From Pythium myriotylum (taxonomy: Eukaryota > Oomycota > Peronosporomycetes > Pythiales > Pythiaceae): 64,000 bases of DNA. The DNA lies in NCBI GenBank assembly GCA_023091665.1, contig JALJCQ010000030.1, forward strand, positions 498,501 to 562,500, written 5' to 3'. The translations under genes were made by a program, and so were the position numbers. Below the pieces are notes generated by a model. That model saw nothing but the letters and a program-made list of their open reading frames with translations, was not told where the DNA came from and did no database searches. Shown in pieces: positions 42,273 through 54,400 of the stretch (within the stretch, counting starts at the first letter, position 1; every line of letters starts with the position of its first letter).

Positions 42273-43121
42273 GCCGAAAATGGCCCGCATGAACCGCTTG
42301 CGGCGAGACGTCTTGGCTTCCTCGGGCATGGAGGCTCGCTCTGGATGGATATCTGGGGGAACTGTCGTGACGGGAGTCGCGCTGAATGAGTTCCGCTCGA
42401 TGGGCAGGGTGTAGGTTGGAAGACTGCTGCTCCACGGCTTCTCAACGGAATGGCGGTTGAACCGCTTCCGTCGAGGGGTTCGGACCATCGTGGGCACGGA
42501 GGAGAGCAGGAGAAGCTGGACTTCGCCGGCCGGGTTTCGGAAAGGCTCCATGGTGAACGAAGATCTCTCAATGGGCTCTTCTTCGTACGGTTTCTTCTCG
42601 ACCTCTGGCTCCACGGGTTCTTCGACCATGGGTGTCTCGATTGGCTCATCGAACGTGTGCCGCACGGACAACCCCTCGGTGGATATCCGCGGCGTGGATA
42701 CTCGCGGGAAGACGGTCGAGAAGACAGGCAGACTGGCGCGGCGAATCGCATGGCTCGCGTCGTCGACAGCGGTCTGCTGCGGTGTCGGCGCGAGGGGCAT
42801 GGAGGGGGTCTCGCGCTGAGACACTGATCGCACAAGCTTGGTCTGGTTGATGCCATTGATGAAGCTCGCGCGCGTGGGGAACTTGACAGATTCGGGGCAA
42901 GCGATGTCCACGTCCTGGTACAACGCCGGGATCTCGGGCAGCGGCTCGGACTTGGGCCCAAAGTCATTGATGGAGGCCCGTGTGACGCTCTCGATCCAAG
43001 ACTCGCGTTCGGCGTCGACGTCGAAGCTCCCTCGGTGGAGTGGGCTCTCGCAGTCGAGATAGGACCACTCGGTCATGGAGGGCGCGTTTTGCTCGTCAGG
43101 AGTCGCGTTGGTATGTGCCAT
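42267..43121 (-). CDS. Small tandem paralogue 1, unknown function
   Basis: This 284-residue, mostly disordered protein starts at MAHTNATPDEQNAPSMTEW. It shares a row of motifs with the gene at 44599-45174: SPLHRGSFDVDAERES, PLPEIPALYQDV, FPTRASFINGINQT, IRRASLPVFS and the C-terminal RRKRFMRAIFGH. RRASL is a typical basophilic (PKA-like) phosphorylation site. No catalytic domain, signal peptide or membrane segment is seen. The longer open frame (to 43286) upstream of this ATG has no counterpart in the paralogue. SFDVDAE and RRASL also occur in the tail of the neighbouring DNAJC13. It is likely lineage-specific, and a regulatory or adaptor role is a guess. Confidence 0.75.
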   Translation of the reverse strand: MAHTNATPDEQNAPSMTEWSYLDCESPLHRGSFDVDAERESWIESVTRASINDFGPKSEPLPEIPALYQDVDIACPESVKFPTRASFINGINQTKLVRSVSQRETPSMPLAPTPQQTAVDDASHAIRRASLPVFSTVFPRVSTPRISTEGLSVRHTFDEPIETPMVEEPVEPEVEKKPYEEEPIERSSFTMEPFRNPAGEVQLLLLSSVPTMVRTPRRKRFNRHSVEKPWSSSLPTYTLPIERNSFSATPVTTVPPDIHPERASMPEEAKTSRRKRFMRAIFGH

Positions 43122-44598
43122 CGCAAGTGTATCACCGCGATTCAAAGTTCGGCGGGGCTTGAACCTGGGCGTGTACGACCAACTGACTTGGAAAATCGGA
43201 ACGAAGGCCGCGCAACCTGCATGTCGACTCGCCCCGCGGCAGTGACGGGCCACATGGGGGCGGAGGTGTCCAGTCTGATGAGGCAAACTGTCCCTTCCTC
43301 ACGCCTGGAAGAGCAACCCATCTTTCACTGGAATGGATCATCAACTGATATCTCGAATTGGGTCAGCATCCTCACTCGCTTGGGCACCACAGTGGAGTCA
43401 CACCATCAAGTGACGGTGAACTCTCCAGTTCGGTCAGCCGACGTCTAGTCGGTTGAGGGCGAGATCATGTTGGAATGAGTCGCCGGGATGCGCGTGCCGA
43501 GGCGGCTGCACGGGCCGGAGCAAGTGGACTGAGCGAAATCATGATCACAGATCACGGCTCGACTTTATGCCGACCACGGTTCAGCACTTCGGAGCTCATC
43601 TTCCAGTCATTCCCATCAGTACAGTACACCTTTACGGACCCAGCGTCCTGGAAGAGCTGCGCGCAGTTGGCATCTCATCTTTGTCGTTGGAGCTCGATGA
43701 TCCTCACCGACTCAAACGCAGAGATGAGATCAAAGCAGATTTGGATTCGATCCTCTCACCTCATGTGAGCCGAGCGGGGTTAAACGCCAACTGGAGATCG
43801 CCAACACTCGGCACTTTAACGGGATGGGCTTCTCACTCGTCGGGAGCACCACTGTGGCGACCACCGCATTGGCCAAGTCGAGCACTTTTCACTTCAGGAA
43901 CGAAGAGCCGAAAACCGATAGGACGACCCCACTCCAGAGATTCGAAACAAGAAGTGCAAAGATCGACTTCAGATGCAGTGCACGTAACTGCCTGCTCACG
44001 CGCTACGTAACGGTGCCAGCTCAGTTGCTTGGGAAGTGGAATCCAACTCAGGCATGGTCTGGGTGGAAGATGTGGACCCCCTCATTTCGACAACTTTCTC
44101 GAGCGGAAATCCCCAGTCGGCGATACTGTACAGTACCCGAAAAGCGCGGCGGACGTGTCGGGGCGCAGTTCAGCGCTTTTGTCGCACCCGTCTTTTTTTG
44201 TAGCGACACTCCTGGCGACGAGCCCTGCACACGAACAAGGGAGCTCGTCAGAAGTCGCAGCGACCCAGAACCAGCGCGTTGTCTCGTACGAATGCACTCG
44301 AGCCTCGTTTACGATACCGCCGCCCTTGGCTTTACGTGGAGATCTGTCGCAATGCGACAGTCCCCAAGAGTCCACCAACCTCCACGATGCCGCCGTCATG
44401 TGAGCAGTGCAGTCATCCAATTTCCAACGTGACCCGCTTCCAGCCATGCAAATACTGTATGACCAGCGAGCATATGCCTGGGCCATCTGCTTCATTGAAG
44501 ATACCGGTTTTAAGAGGTCTGTCCCAAGCGGGTTTTTGGAGGGATCGATATCCTGATATTTAGGTTAGTGGGGGACGATGGATCTCCCAATATGCAGA
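43122..44598. other. Intergenic region between the two small paralogues
   Basis: About 1.5 kb carries several plus-strand open frames of 100-200 codons (43453-44010, 43824-44432) whose translations are low in structure and match nothing. Copy 3 of the flank repeat sits at the right end. No gene is called here. Confidence 0.45.
44518..44573. repeat. Dispersed flank repeat, copy 3 (3' flank of the second small paralogue)
   Basis: It contains GCGGGTTTTTGGAGGGA and GATATTTAGGTTAGTGGG, matching the 3' flank of paralogue 1 (GCGGGTTTAGGAG, GATATTTTAGGTTAGTGG) in the same position relative to the gene. Confidence 0.65.
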
Positions 44599-45174
44599 TC
44601 AGTGCTTGCCGAAGATGGAGCGGAAGAAGCGGCCGCGCCGCGAGGGCTTTTCGCTCGCGGCGGACTCGCTGTGGCGCTGGGGGGCGGCGTCTGCCTGCAC
44701 GTCGCTTACCCCGGACCGCTCGGTGGGATCTTCTTCGAATCGGCTCGAATTCTCGGTCGCCTCGGGCTCCTCCGCTGCCTTGGCCGCCAATGACGATGAG
44801 AAGAAGACCGGCAAGCTCGCGCGGCGCACGTAGGCGTGCTCTTCGTCCGACGGCTGGCGCGGCGTCGAGCGCGTGGGCGCGTGCGACGCCGCGCGCTTCC
44901 TCCTCGTCTGGTTGATGCCGTTGATGAAGCTCGCGCGCGTCGGAAAGTGCACGGCGTCAGGCGACGCCGGCGAGATCTCTTCGAAGAGCGCGGGGATCTC
45001 GGGCAGCGGCGCCGAGCTCGGCGCCGAGCTGTCGACGGTCGCGAGCGACTCGCTCTGCGACTCGCGCTCGCTGTCGGCGTCGAGGCTGCCGCGACTGTAG
45101 GGACTCTCGTCCTTGTAGACGGCCGAGGCCGTGGCCGGCGTGAGGCTCGCGATCGCGTCCGAGGAGATGGCCAT
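44599..45174 (-). CDS. Small tandem paralogue 2, unknown function
   Basis: This 191-residue protein starts MAISSDAIASLTPATA; eight in-frame residues upstream from a further ATG (45198) are less likely. It shares with paralogue 1 SPYSRGSLDADSERES, PLPEIPALFEEI, FPTRASFINGINQT, VRRASLPVFFSS and the basic end RRGRFFRSIFGKH. It lacks about 90 central residues present in paralogue 1. The two are on the same strand with a common 3' flank, so they are a tandem duplication. No known domain is present. Confidence 0.75.
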   Translation of the reverse strand: MAISSDAIASLTPATASAVYKDESPYSRGSLDADSERESQSESLATVDSSAPSSAPLPEIPALFEEISPASPDAVHFPTRASFINGINQTRRKRAASHAPTRSTPRQPSDEEHAYVRRASLPVFFSSSLAAKAAEEPEATENSSRFEEDPTERSGVSDVQADAAPQRHSESAASEKPSRRGRFFRSIFGKH

Positions 45175-45446
45175 GGTCGGCGGTGGTCGTGATTCCAATG
45201 AGACGTCAAGTCAGGAAGTGGTCGCCCCTCCAAGCCAGTGACGAAGAAAGTGACTGCCACAGTCGAAGACATCTGAGAATCTGGCCCGTCTGAAGGGATC
45301 TTCAGTCGGCAAAAATGACACGCACGCACCAGGCTCGAACATCCTCTACGGCTATACTGGATCTCTCGAGGGGATACCGATCATCCACTGCCATATCTTC
45401 ATGGGTCTGTCTCTATATTGCGTTTGTCTATGCATCTCTATCTGGC

Positions 45447-48400
45447 TTATTTGAACCAGCGCCCCGACTGAGCCGTCTTGCGGCGGCTGTAGACGGCGGC
45501 GGCGCGGCGCCCGCGGCGAGAGATCGTCAGGCTCGAGAGCAGCGGGTTCAGCTGGTTGCTCATCGGCGCGCGCCACGAGTCGAGCAGCGAGAATCGCCGC
45601 GAAGAGCTCATCTCTGAGCCTGTGTAGAGCGAAAACATCCCCGATGTATGGGACGCGTCGGTCGGCCGACCTGCGGAGGACTCGGCAAGCTCCGCGACTG
45701 CCTCGGTCTCGTTTTCGGTCTCCATGGCAGTGAGGCTGGCGCGACGAGAGAGGTCTGCGCCTTCGTTGTGGCGGTCGTACTGCGCAGCCTTGCTCGAGTG
45801 GTAGTTGGTGTCAACGGGCTCGTACGTTGCCCGGATCAGTGAGGGGCGTACAGGAGGTGCGGCTTCCTCCTCTTTGTCCCCACCGTTCACGAACCGGAAG
45901 CTGCGCGGCGCGGGCGCGATCTCCTGGATCGTCTCACCATCAAACATGTAGCTTCTCGGCGGCGCATCTACGTCCCGCTCCCGCTCGTCGTCCACGTTAA
46001 ATGTTCCCGTGTGGCTGATTCGGCTCGTGCGCCCAGTATGCTCGGCATCCACATCGAAGCTGCGGTGGCTCATCATGTCATCAATGTCGACTTCACCGCG
46101 AGACTGGCGAACGCCGTTTGTTGTAGGAGTCGGTGCCTGTGCCTGTGCCTGCGCCTGCGCCTGGGAGTTAATCCCCATTAGAGTCGAGTTTTGCCAGCGC
46201 GCACTGACTCGCTGGAAGAAGGACTGGGACATCGGGTGGGTTTCGGCCTCCGTGCGTTGCTCCGTCCGAATGATTCGTAGAATCCGATTAACGTTCGAGA
46301 GCACCTTGGGGTCCACGTTGTCCTTCTTCTCTACAACGGACTCGAGATACTTCATCATGGCAGAGAAATAGGCAAGATCCTTGAGCAAGAAGTCAGCATT
46401 CTCGAGTTCTCCCCCGAGTTCTTGCGCCCGGGCTTCGAGCACGCGGCGGAGGAGCTTCACGAGAAGAGGGATATCGGGGTGCTCCACCGTAATGCGACAA
46501 AAGATAAGCTCGAGGAAATCTTTCGACTGAACAACGGAGAAGCTGGCGAGTTGCCGGGCAATTCGCAAGATACTTCGGTACGGGAAACCGGCGACAACGT
46601 GCTTGTTGCAGTGCCGCAGCAATCTCAATATATCGGTGGGCATTTCAAACGCCTCAATACTCTCCTCAATACCCAAAGGAGCTCGCAAAATGTGAGTCAT
46701 CGCGGTTGTCAGCTGCTCGACTTCGGCCGCCAAATCTTTCAAGAACTGTGGCGGATTCTCGAGGTCAAAGCCCATGAGGCAGTGCAACTTGTCCTTCCAT
46801 TCCTGGAAAAGAAGCTCAAGGTTGTACGCAGGATTCGTGAGGTCTTCTGGGTCCGGTCGAGCCAAAAAGTTGTCGAGATATAAGCCGGCAATAAAATTTT
46901 CGGGCATGTGAACGTAATCATCCTCGTCCAAGACCACTGAGTCTCGCTTGATCTTGGATCGTTCAATTCGGTTCCGACAAATCACTTCGTCCACTTTACG
47001 CCGCACTTCAGTTCGCCAGTACGAGTTCCAGATGAGATCACTCTTCTCATGATTGTCGTCAAAGAATTTGGAAGCCATGCTTGGATCCAGGTGGATCTGA
47101 TAGACGATTGGGTACGGGAGGAAGCGACCAAGGCCACTGTACATGCTCTCTCGGATAGCATAGTCCTTCGTCAGCAAAGCATAGAGCACTTCAAAAGCTG
47201 GCTCGCGCAATGCCTCTGCCCTGAGGAAATGCTCATGGAGCACGTGTTGGCGAGACTGGATCGCAATGCCAAGAATTTCCACCCAGAGTCCGCTCTTTTC
47301 AACGTACTCCGCGACCACGAGGCATGAGTCGCACAGCTCAGCGAGGCATGACAGCGAGTAGAAGGCCTGTTCGTAGTCAAGATGGTCCGCGATCACCTGG
47401 AGACTCCACGTGTACCGACAGAATGGCGCAAACATTTTCTCCAAATCATACTCGAAACCGCAGATCTTGTTGAGGATGAGCAGCGCGTACTCCTGGCGGT
47501 TCAGATAGTCAACATTGCCGAACTCCGCTTCCATCCCTGGAGGTAGGCCGTCCAACTCGGTCTGTCGACCGTTCTTGGACATGAATCCGTAACTTGACAG
47601 TGATCGACGGGAAGAAATCGACATGGTACCCTTGTCATTGCGGTCGAAAGGCAGCAAATACCTGCCAAGGGTTGCAACCGACACTGACTCGTTCTCACAA
47701 TCTTCGAGCTCACCATACTCCTCCAGTACCTCAACTGTTGCCTCTTTGAACTCCGGCAGATCAACAAGCACGTTCAGAACCTGTAGTGCAGGAAGTGTAT
47801 CGCCGTAGATTCCCACCGTCGGGTCCCTATTGGTGTTCAGGAACACGAATATGGACTCAATGAACTCGCGCGGCGTCGTTGGGTAAAGACTGTCTGCAGA
47901 GAGGTGATCTTGATCCCCTTCAGCTTTCTCCAGTAGAATGCGCAGGTAGATGCCTCCAACGAATGGTTCCGTCTTGAGACAATCGTACATGTAGCTTGTT
48001 GCACTCTCCAAGAAGAGCAACTCGTCGTCATCTCCGTGGTTGCAATGATCAGCAATCAGTTGCATTAGCTCGCTGCGCGTGCTGTCGTTCCAAACGCAAG
48101 TAGGCTCACGAATCTCTGTCGACAAAATCATCCAGAAATCATGCCCGCTTGGTCGGTCTAGACAGTCGAGAAATTCGAGTGGAAGGAGGTTCGCCAACGC
48201 CGATAAGCCTTGCGACTTCGACTGGCCATCGAGACCCAAGCTCAAAGCACGAAGAGCATGGAAAGCAGATTCCACAACGTCTCTTTCTTTCAGCGCGACG
48301 ACCCCATCGGAACTGACATTGGATGCAGGACCGCGCGCAACATCTTCTGCAGTGCTCAGTAGCAAGTAGAGCGCTCTCCAGAATAGCTTTGTCGATAGAA

Positions 48401-51400
48401 CAAGTTGCTCCTGGAGATGGCGGCTTCGGCACATCGAGGTGACGATTCCGTACAAGATCTTTTGTACTTGCCACGGTTGCCGCTCCTCCACAGCAGTAAG
48501 CAGCCTTTCGAGGGTCTTGCATAGACGAGTGGACTGTGCTGTTGCCATTAGCTGCGAATGGGAATGGAATGCTGGGCCAGCGAAGAACGCTGAGCCGTCC
48601 TCATCGGTCAGTTCAGTATCGTTCGACAACAGGCGAAGTGAGCTGGGCGCTGTCGCATTGGAGTCGGTACTCTCAGCACGCAACAGCGTTCTGGACCCAG
48701 GTTCAGCCGAAGCAACTACTTGCAACACGCTGAAAGCAGCGTTCTTGGCGTTGATGTCGTTCACCCTCGCGTACTTGTCGACCATATCAAGCAAGATGTC
48801 CCAAGCACCATCGAGAGAGACCAGCTTTTCGATGTTGAGTGGCGCAGCGGCGAGCAAACGGTGAAGGATTTGGACACATAAATCCGCAAACCTTGAGTTT
48901 CCATAAGCTGGTGTCGATGAGCCCCAAGCGATTGTGTTCAGCAGTAAGTGCAACGCTTTTGACTCAAACGAGAAGAACTGGAAGCTAAACTTCTCTAACA
49001 GACGCAGCTGAGCAAGCAAGATGCACTCGATGACCTCGTCAGAAGTTCTCCCATTTGTTCTTTCGAGCTTTCGTTCAAGGAGGTTGTACAGGCTTTCGTA
49101 GGCTGCTCGAACAGTCGAGACTGCTGCACCTTTCTTGCAAAGATCCCTATACCGCAAACGCAGCTCAGACAAGCTGAAACTCTTGTCACGTTTCCAGCCA
49201 AATGTCCTGAACGCTGTTGAACTCTCCTCTTCCACATTTCGAAAGTTAGAGGATGCTTGCCGCTCGCGAAGGGCTTTCCACTTGTCTTCAATTGCACTCA
49301 TCAGTACCTGTGGCTCTTCAATTGCGTCCAGACTCGCCTCTTCTCCATCTGCGATCGTCGATAAGAAATATCCACTGCAATACACGTCACGGGATAACTC
49401 TGAGTACTTGATGGGGGGTAACGAGACGTAATGGTACGTTGCTGCAACATCGCGCTTGATATCTTCGATGAACTCCTCGATATGCTCATTCAGCATCTGC
49501 CGCAAGTGCTTCCGCATCGACGGTGACCACAATACTCTTTTGTCCGTAGTTCGTCCCGTAAACACATCGGCGAAGTATTCTGCAGATTCCATATCCAAGA
49601 GTGCAATCAAACCTTCGGGTAGGATGTCCAAGAGGTAACTTTCTCCCGCACGTGTCTCTCTGCTATCCTGGACACGATGAAAATGTTGCAGCAGCTTCGC
49701 TTCTTCTACAAAAAGAGTTGAATCCGGGCTAGTAGCATCGAAGTCTGCGGAGAAGATGAAGAAGAACAACCCAAATTCGTGGAGCTTCGGGCCATTTGCT
49801 GGCCCGAGCGAAAGCAGAATTTCACACGCCACTTTTCGCACCGCGGGGTCATCAACGAGGAGAAGCTGCACCAAATGAGCGACTTTATCTCTTCCTGATA
49901 GCAATCGCTTCCCTGTCGGCAGTGGGACGAGGTATCCCGAGTCGGATACTGTACACGGCGGCTCGTGCACGACAAGGTTGCGTAAGATCGTGAGTGCCTT
50001 CAAACCAACTGTTGCCGAGTCAATGGGCTCAGACAATAGTTCCATCCAACGTAGCTCAGGGACTTCGTGAAGAAATCGCCACTCATGCTCATTGCTGTCA
50101 TGCTTCTGGTGAATAGTGCAGCAGCAGACGACGACTCGCTGAAGCGCGGCCTGATTGATTTTGAGGAACTGGTGCAACTCGACTGGTGAGTACGGACCAC
50201 GAGCATCCATGATACTTTCCTCCTTTGTCTTGCACATCCAACGTAGAGCTAAGCGAGAATCGCTCGACAGCTGAGTCATAGGAATAGATGAAGAGCTTCC
50301 GATCTCCGGCACCGCATCTAAACCGATAACTGGGAACTCGTCTCCGTCCTGACCAACAGTCCCAAGAACTCCCCGATTCCCCGTCAGGCGTCGATGACAC
50401 AAGACTGCCAAGAAGAGGATAGCAGTCAGGTGTAGATCCTTTGTGAGGTGACTTGTTGTAGTTGGGTCGGCACTGAGGTTAGATAGCAAATGGACCAGGT
50501 GATTGATCTCTCTTGACTCAAACGACTTGATGATAAGTTCCATCAGGAAATCGACGCGATGAGCAGGGATTGTTCGGACGCTTGGAAACGCCCTAGACAT
50601 CTCCGTCAGTGTCTTCATCAACATTTCATCCCCAACTTCAGCTGCGGGTTGAGCGAAAAGCTCAGAAAATCGAAGCTTGGGCTCTGCTTCCGCGTAATAA
50701 CTGTCGCTTTGCTTACCGCGAAGACGCATCTCGAGCCATCGTTGATACACACCGTTATAAAAATCTTTCGGTGCGTCCACAATAGCGATGATTGATTGGA
50801 AGAGTTGCCCTGACTCTCCAGTTGTCACTGCATCCTTTCCACGACCACCAGCATTTGCCAACATTGAAGACCATTTCTTCGCAGCGTCCTCCAACTGAAG
50901 TGATCCGTCACGGATTCGAGCGATCAGAACTCGAAGGTAGAAGTTGTCGATAACGACTTCGTCAGCGAGAGATGGGTAATCGACTCGAAATTGCGTGTGA
51001 TTCCACGCGATGCGAGAACCTTCTTTGATCACACTGCTTCCGCTCCCGTCTAACAGACTCATGGCTTTCTCCATCGCAACCTTGAGCTCTTCTCTCATCC
51101 GTCCATTCCAGATCACGTCGGGAAGAAAGAAGTCATGCTGTAGCAGACCAGCAAGTAGTGCTATATCTCCTGCCGACTCGCCTGGATAATTTGCACGGGT
51201 GCCATCATCTCTCGCTTTCGCAGCTCGACTTGTATTTCCATCGGGTAAGTAGGTCGATATCTCTTGTCGCATTCGACGAATGAACCACTCAGAGCCACCG
51301 GCACCTCGAAAGTCATCGTGATGCTTCTTCGTCTTGATGTCCTTTGCACGACCGTTCTCTTGATCTGCTGGATGCAGAGTTTTTCTCACTGAAGGTGTCG

Positions 51401-54400
51401 AAATCATGCGAATAAATCCGTGGGGAAGCATTCTCCGAAGAAGATCAAACGATTGCCTGTGGTGCACAATCCACATACCAGCAATATAGCGATAAGTGAG
51501 TCTTCCAGCCTCGGTCGGAAAGAAAAACGCATTATACAGGCTGCGGAGGGTGAGACCACTCTCCAACGCGGCGTCGCACATTCGTTGATGCACTTTCGCA
51601 TCAGTGTTGTCGAGCGTTGCTCGTAGGAGTCCAGTGGAGAAGACGGCGAGACCAACGATAGATGTCTGCGCAGCCATGCGCTGGAGCTGACCTGTGATGT
51701 TGCTCAGACGCTTGACAACGGCATCGAAGTGGTTGTTATCAGTGCTTGGTCGCCCCTTGACGCAGACTTCATACAGAAAGTCAAGAACCGCTAGAGATCG
51801 CAGTGGTTCATTTCCTTTCTCAAGCAACCCGAAGATAGCCTTCATTAGCTTTTCGTGCCCAAGTATTAGTCCGCGGACAGCCTTCTCAGCCTGCTTATGT
51901 CCAGGTGAACGCCGATTATCGGTGGAAAGCGAGTGTAAGGCTCTAATCGCCCACAGCGTGGAAAGTTGATCTCCTGAATCAATGATCACAAGTAGACGAC
52001 TGATAAACTCGCTGATGCGCTCATAAGTTTCATCGCTTGCGAGGCGATAGCATCCGTCGTTGATTCGACAGAACGCTTCGAGAATGATGGAAATCTCGTT
52101 GAACCGAATCGGCGTTCGTACTGCGTGCTTCAACTGAACATGAGAGACATAAAAGTTAGCGCTTACACCGTGGACCAATGCAGCATGACTAACACACCAT
52201 CGCAGAGAGACCTTGGAACAGAACCCTGAAGCTAACTTGTGCAAGCTTGGCATCGCCACCGCTTGGTGAGAAATCATCGTCGTCGACATTCAGATTGAGG
52301 TTCTCGAGTCCAAACAATGCCTTGTCAAAAATCGCGGTGTTGATCGTTGTTGTCGGTGAATCTGGAGGAGTCAGTTTTTCAAAGTCTTTTGCAAGCTCCC
52401 GAAAAATTGTCACAAACATGCCGTCTTTGCTGAGGAAAAGAGCTTTCTCTGCTTCATTGCGAAGCATACTGCGATTTGTCAGGCGCGGATTTACGCGCGA
52501 AAATTCGGGGCTGAGCGTGACCCAAATATTCTGGCAATACAGACAGCCGTCATAGAGATTGGCGAGGACACAAGAATCGTCATCCGCTAGGTACGCGACA
52601 CGACGACCATCTGCAAAATCGAGCGCAATCATTTTTGATAGCTCGTGGTGGTCGAGATGAGGACTGCTGATGCTGACCACGCGACGAAGATCCTTCAACG
52701 AGTACGACTTTTGCTTGAGTTTGTCTTTGTCGAATTCGAATAACATGCCGTTTATGACGACGATCTGCTTCTTTCGAAAACGGAAAAAGCCGTGTCGCCC
52801 ACTCCGCTTCACAACACTTACGACGCTGGTGGGGTCCCAGCCTTTGACTGCGGAAGCGCGTCGAACTTCAGAAGCGGGTTGAGTTGGTTTGGGTACTTGG
52901 GTCGACTCCTCACAAGTAAGTCGAATTCCAACAACACCGGCTAGCTCTCGCATCTTTTCGACAATCTGAGCACGTGAATCAGAGTAGACATACAAGTACT
53001 TGCCTTTGACTGTGATAGCAAACACATCACGATTTTCCACCGGTAGCACAACACGCTGAATTGAACGGAACTCGAACTCGTGTGTGTTTCGGTTCAGGAC
53101 TCGAACAGCAATTAGTGCACGCGGGGTGAGGAAAATGTCGCTCTTCTCGCGCTGACCGCTAGCCTTGCCAAGGAAGCCACTGAACTGATAACACTCCACA
53201 GAGAAAACACGCTTGAAGTCGTCGAAGCTCCCAGTAAGATGACTCATCAGCTCTTGCAGGAATACGTTGCGGCAACGGTATCGCAAGCGCAAGAAGGCTG
53301 GATCGCTATAGAGATCCAGTGCTTGTTTCTTCGGACCGTTCGATGATTCCAAGAACAGGCGATACTGCCTGAGCAAGACTTCTGGATTCTGAACTGCGAT
53401 ACCACCGTTGTCACTGGCAGCGCTGACTGTTGATATAGGCCCGGACATTGCCATACGTGTAGAGCGCACATTACCAAGTTTTGCCACCAACGCTCTGCGG
53501 CTGGACACATTGTTTCCGTGCCGGCTTGCCGTCGTTTCATAGGTCATATGCTCACCAAAGCCCATGGACAAGGGAGGTGCCTGGACCGTTTGAGTGACGA
53601 GAGATCCTGTAGATGCCGAGAGCTCGGACGCATCGCCTTCAAAGTGCACCGAGGATGGACTCTTCGTCATTCGACCGAGGATCCCGACACAAGCTTCAAC
53701 TGTAGCAAGCCCTGGAAAGCCGAATAAAATGCGATGCAACATCCGAGAACGCCGGGCCAACTGCTCGTGAAGTGTTTTCGAGAGCTCAAGCTGGCGCTCT
53801 GGGTTCGTCTTAATCAGACAGAGCACAAATTGGCACAATCTCATCACCGGGAGATCTGACAGATATCGTTGTGTCTGTCGATAACACAATCGCATCGTGA
53901 ACACTTCATGCCACAAGTTCACAAAATCTCGCCCTTACCTTGGGGTCGAGGTCGAATAATGCAAGCAGACTCGACAAAAACGTCGAGCTCGATAACAGCA
54001 TTTCGCGTACTTGAATCTTGTGGGTTTTTGAATCTAACAGTCGTTGCAGTATCATCAGTGTCCAATAGAGGACGATGGGGTGTCGTCCGACCAACAAATT
54101 GGTCAAGGTTCCAACGTAGCTATCCCCTCGCTGACCATAATCGCAAGCGATTTAGTCACAAGAAGCCCATTCCACATGCCATCAATTACTAGACTCACCT
54201 CGGCCAGGAAACCCACGAACTCCTTCATAGCTGGTGAGGCGTTGAGCAGTCGATAGAGTGACTGCAAATATGTGACGAGAAATGCATGCCGCGGTCCATG
54301 ACGCAAAACGACATCGCGAATTTCACGCGCCACGTAGAAGATTGCCTTTTCGAATGGTTTGTTTGGCTGTGCAATCACACCGGTTGTCGGTGTATTCGCA

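Noticed and set aside
43453..44432. Plus-strand frames of 185 and 202 codons between the small paralogues
   Set aside because: They overlap each other in different frames, lack good start contexts and show no domain or motif.
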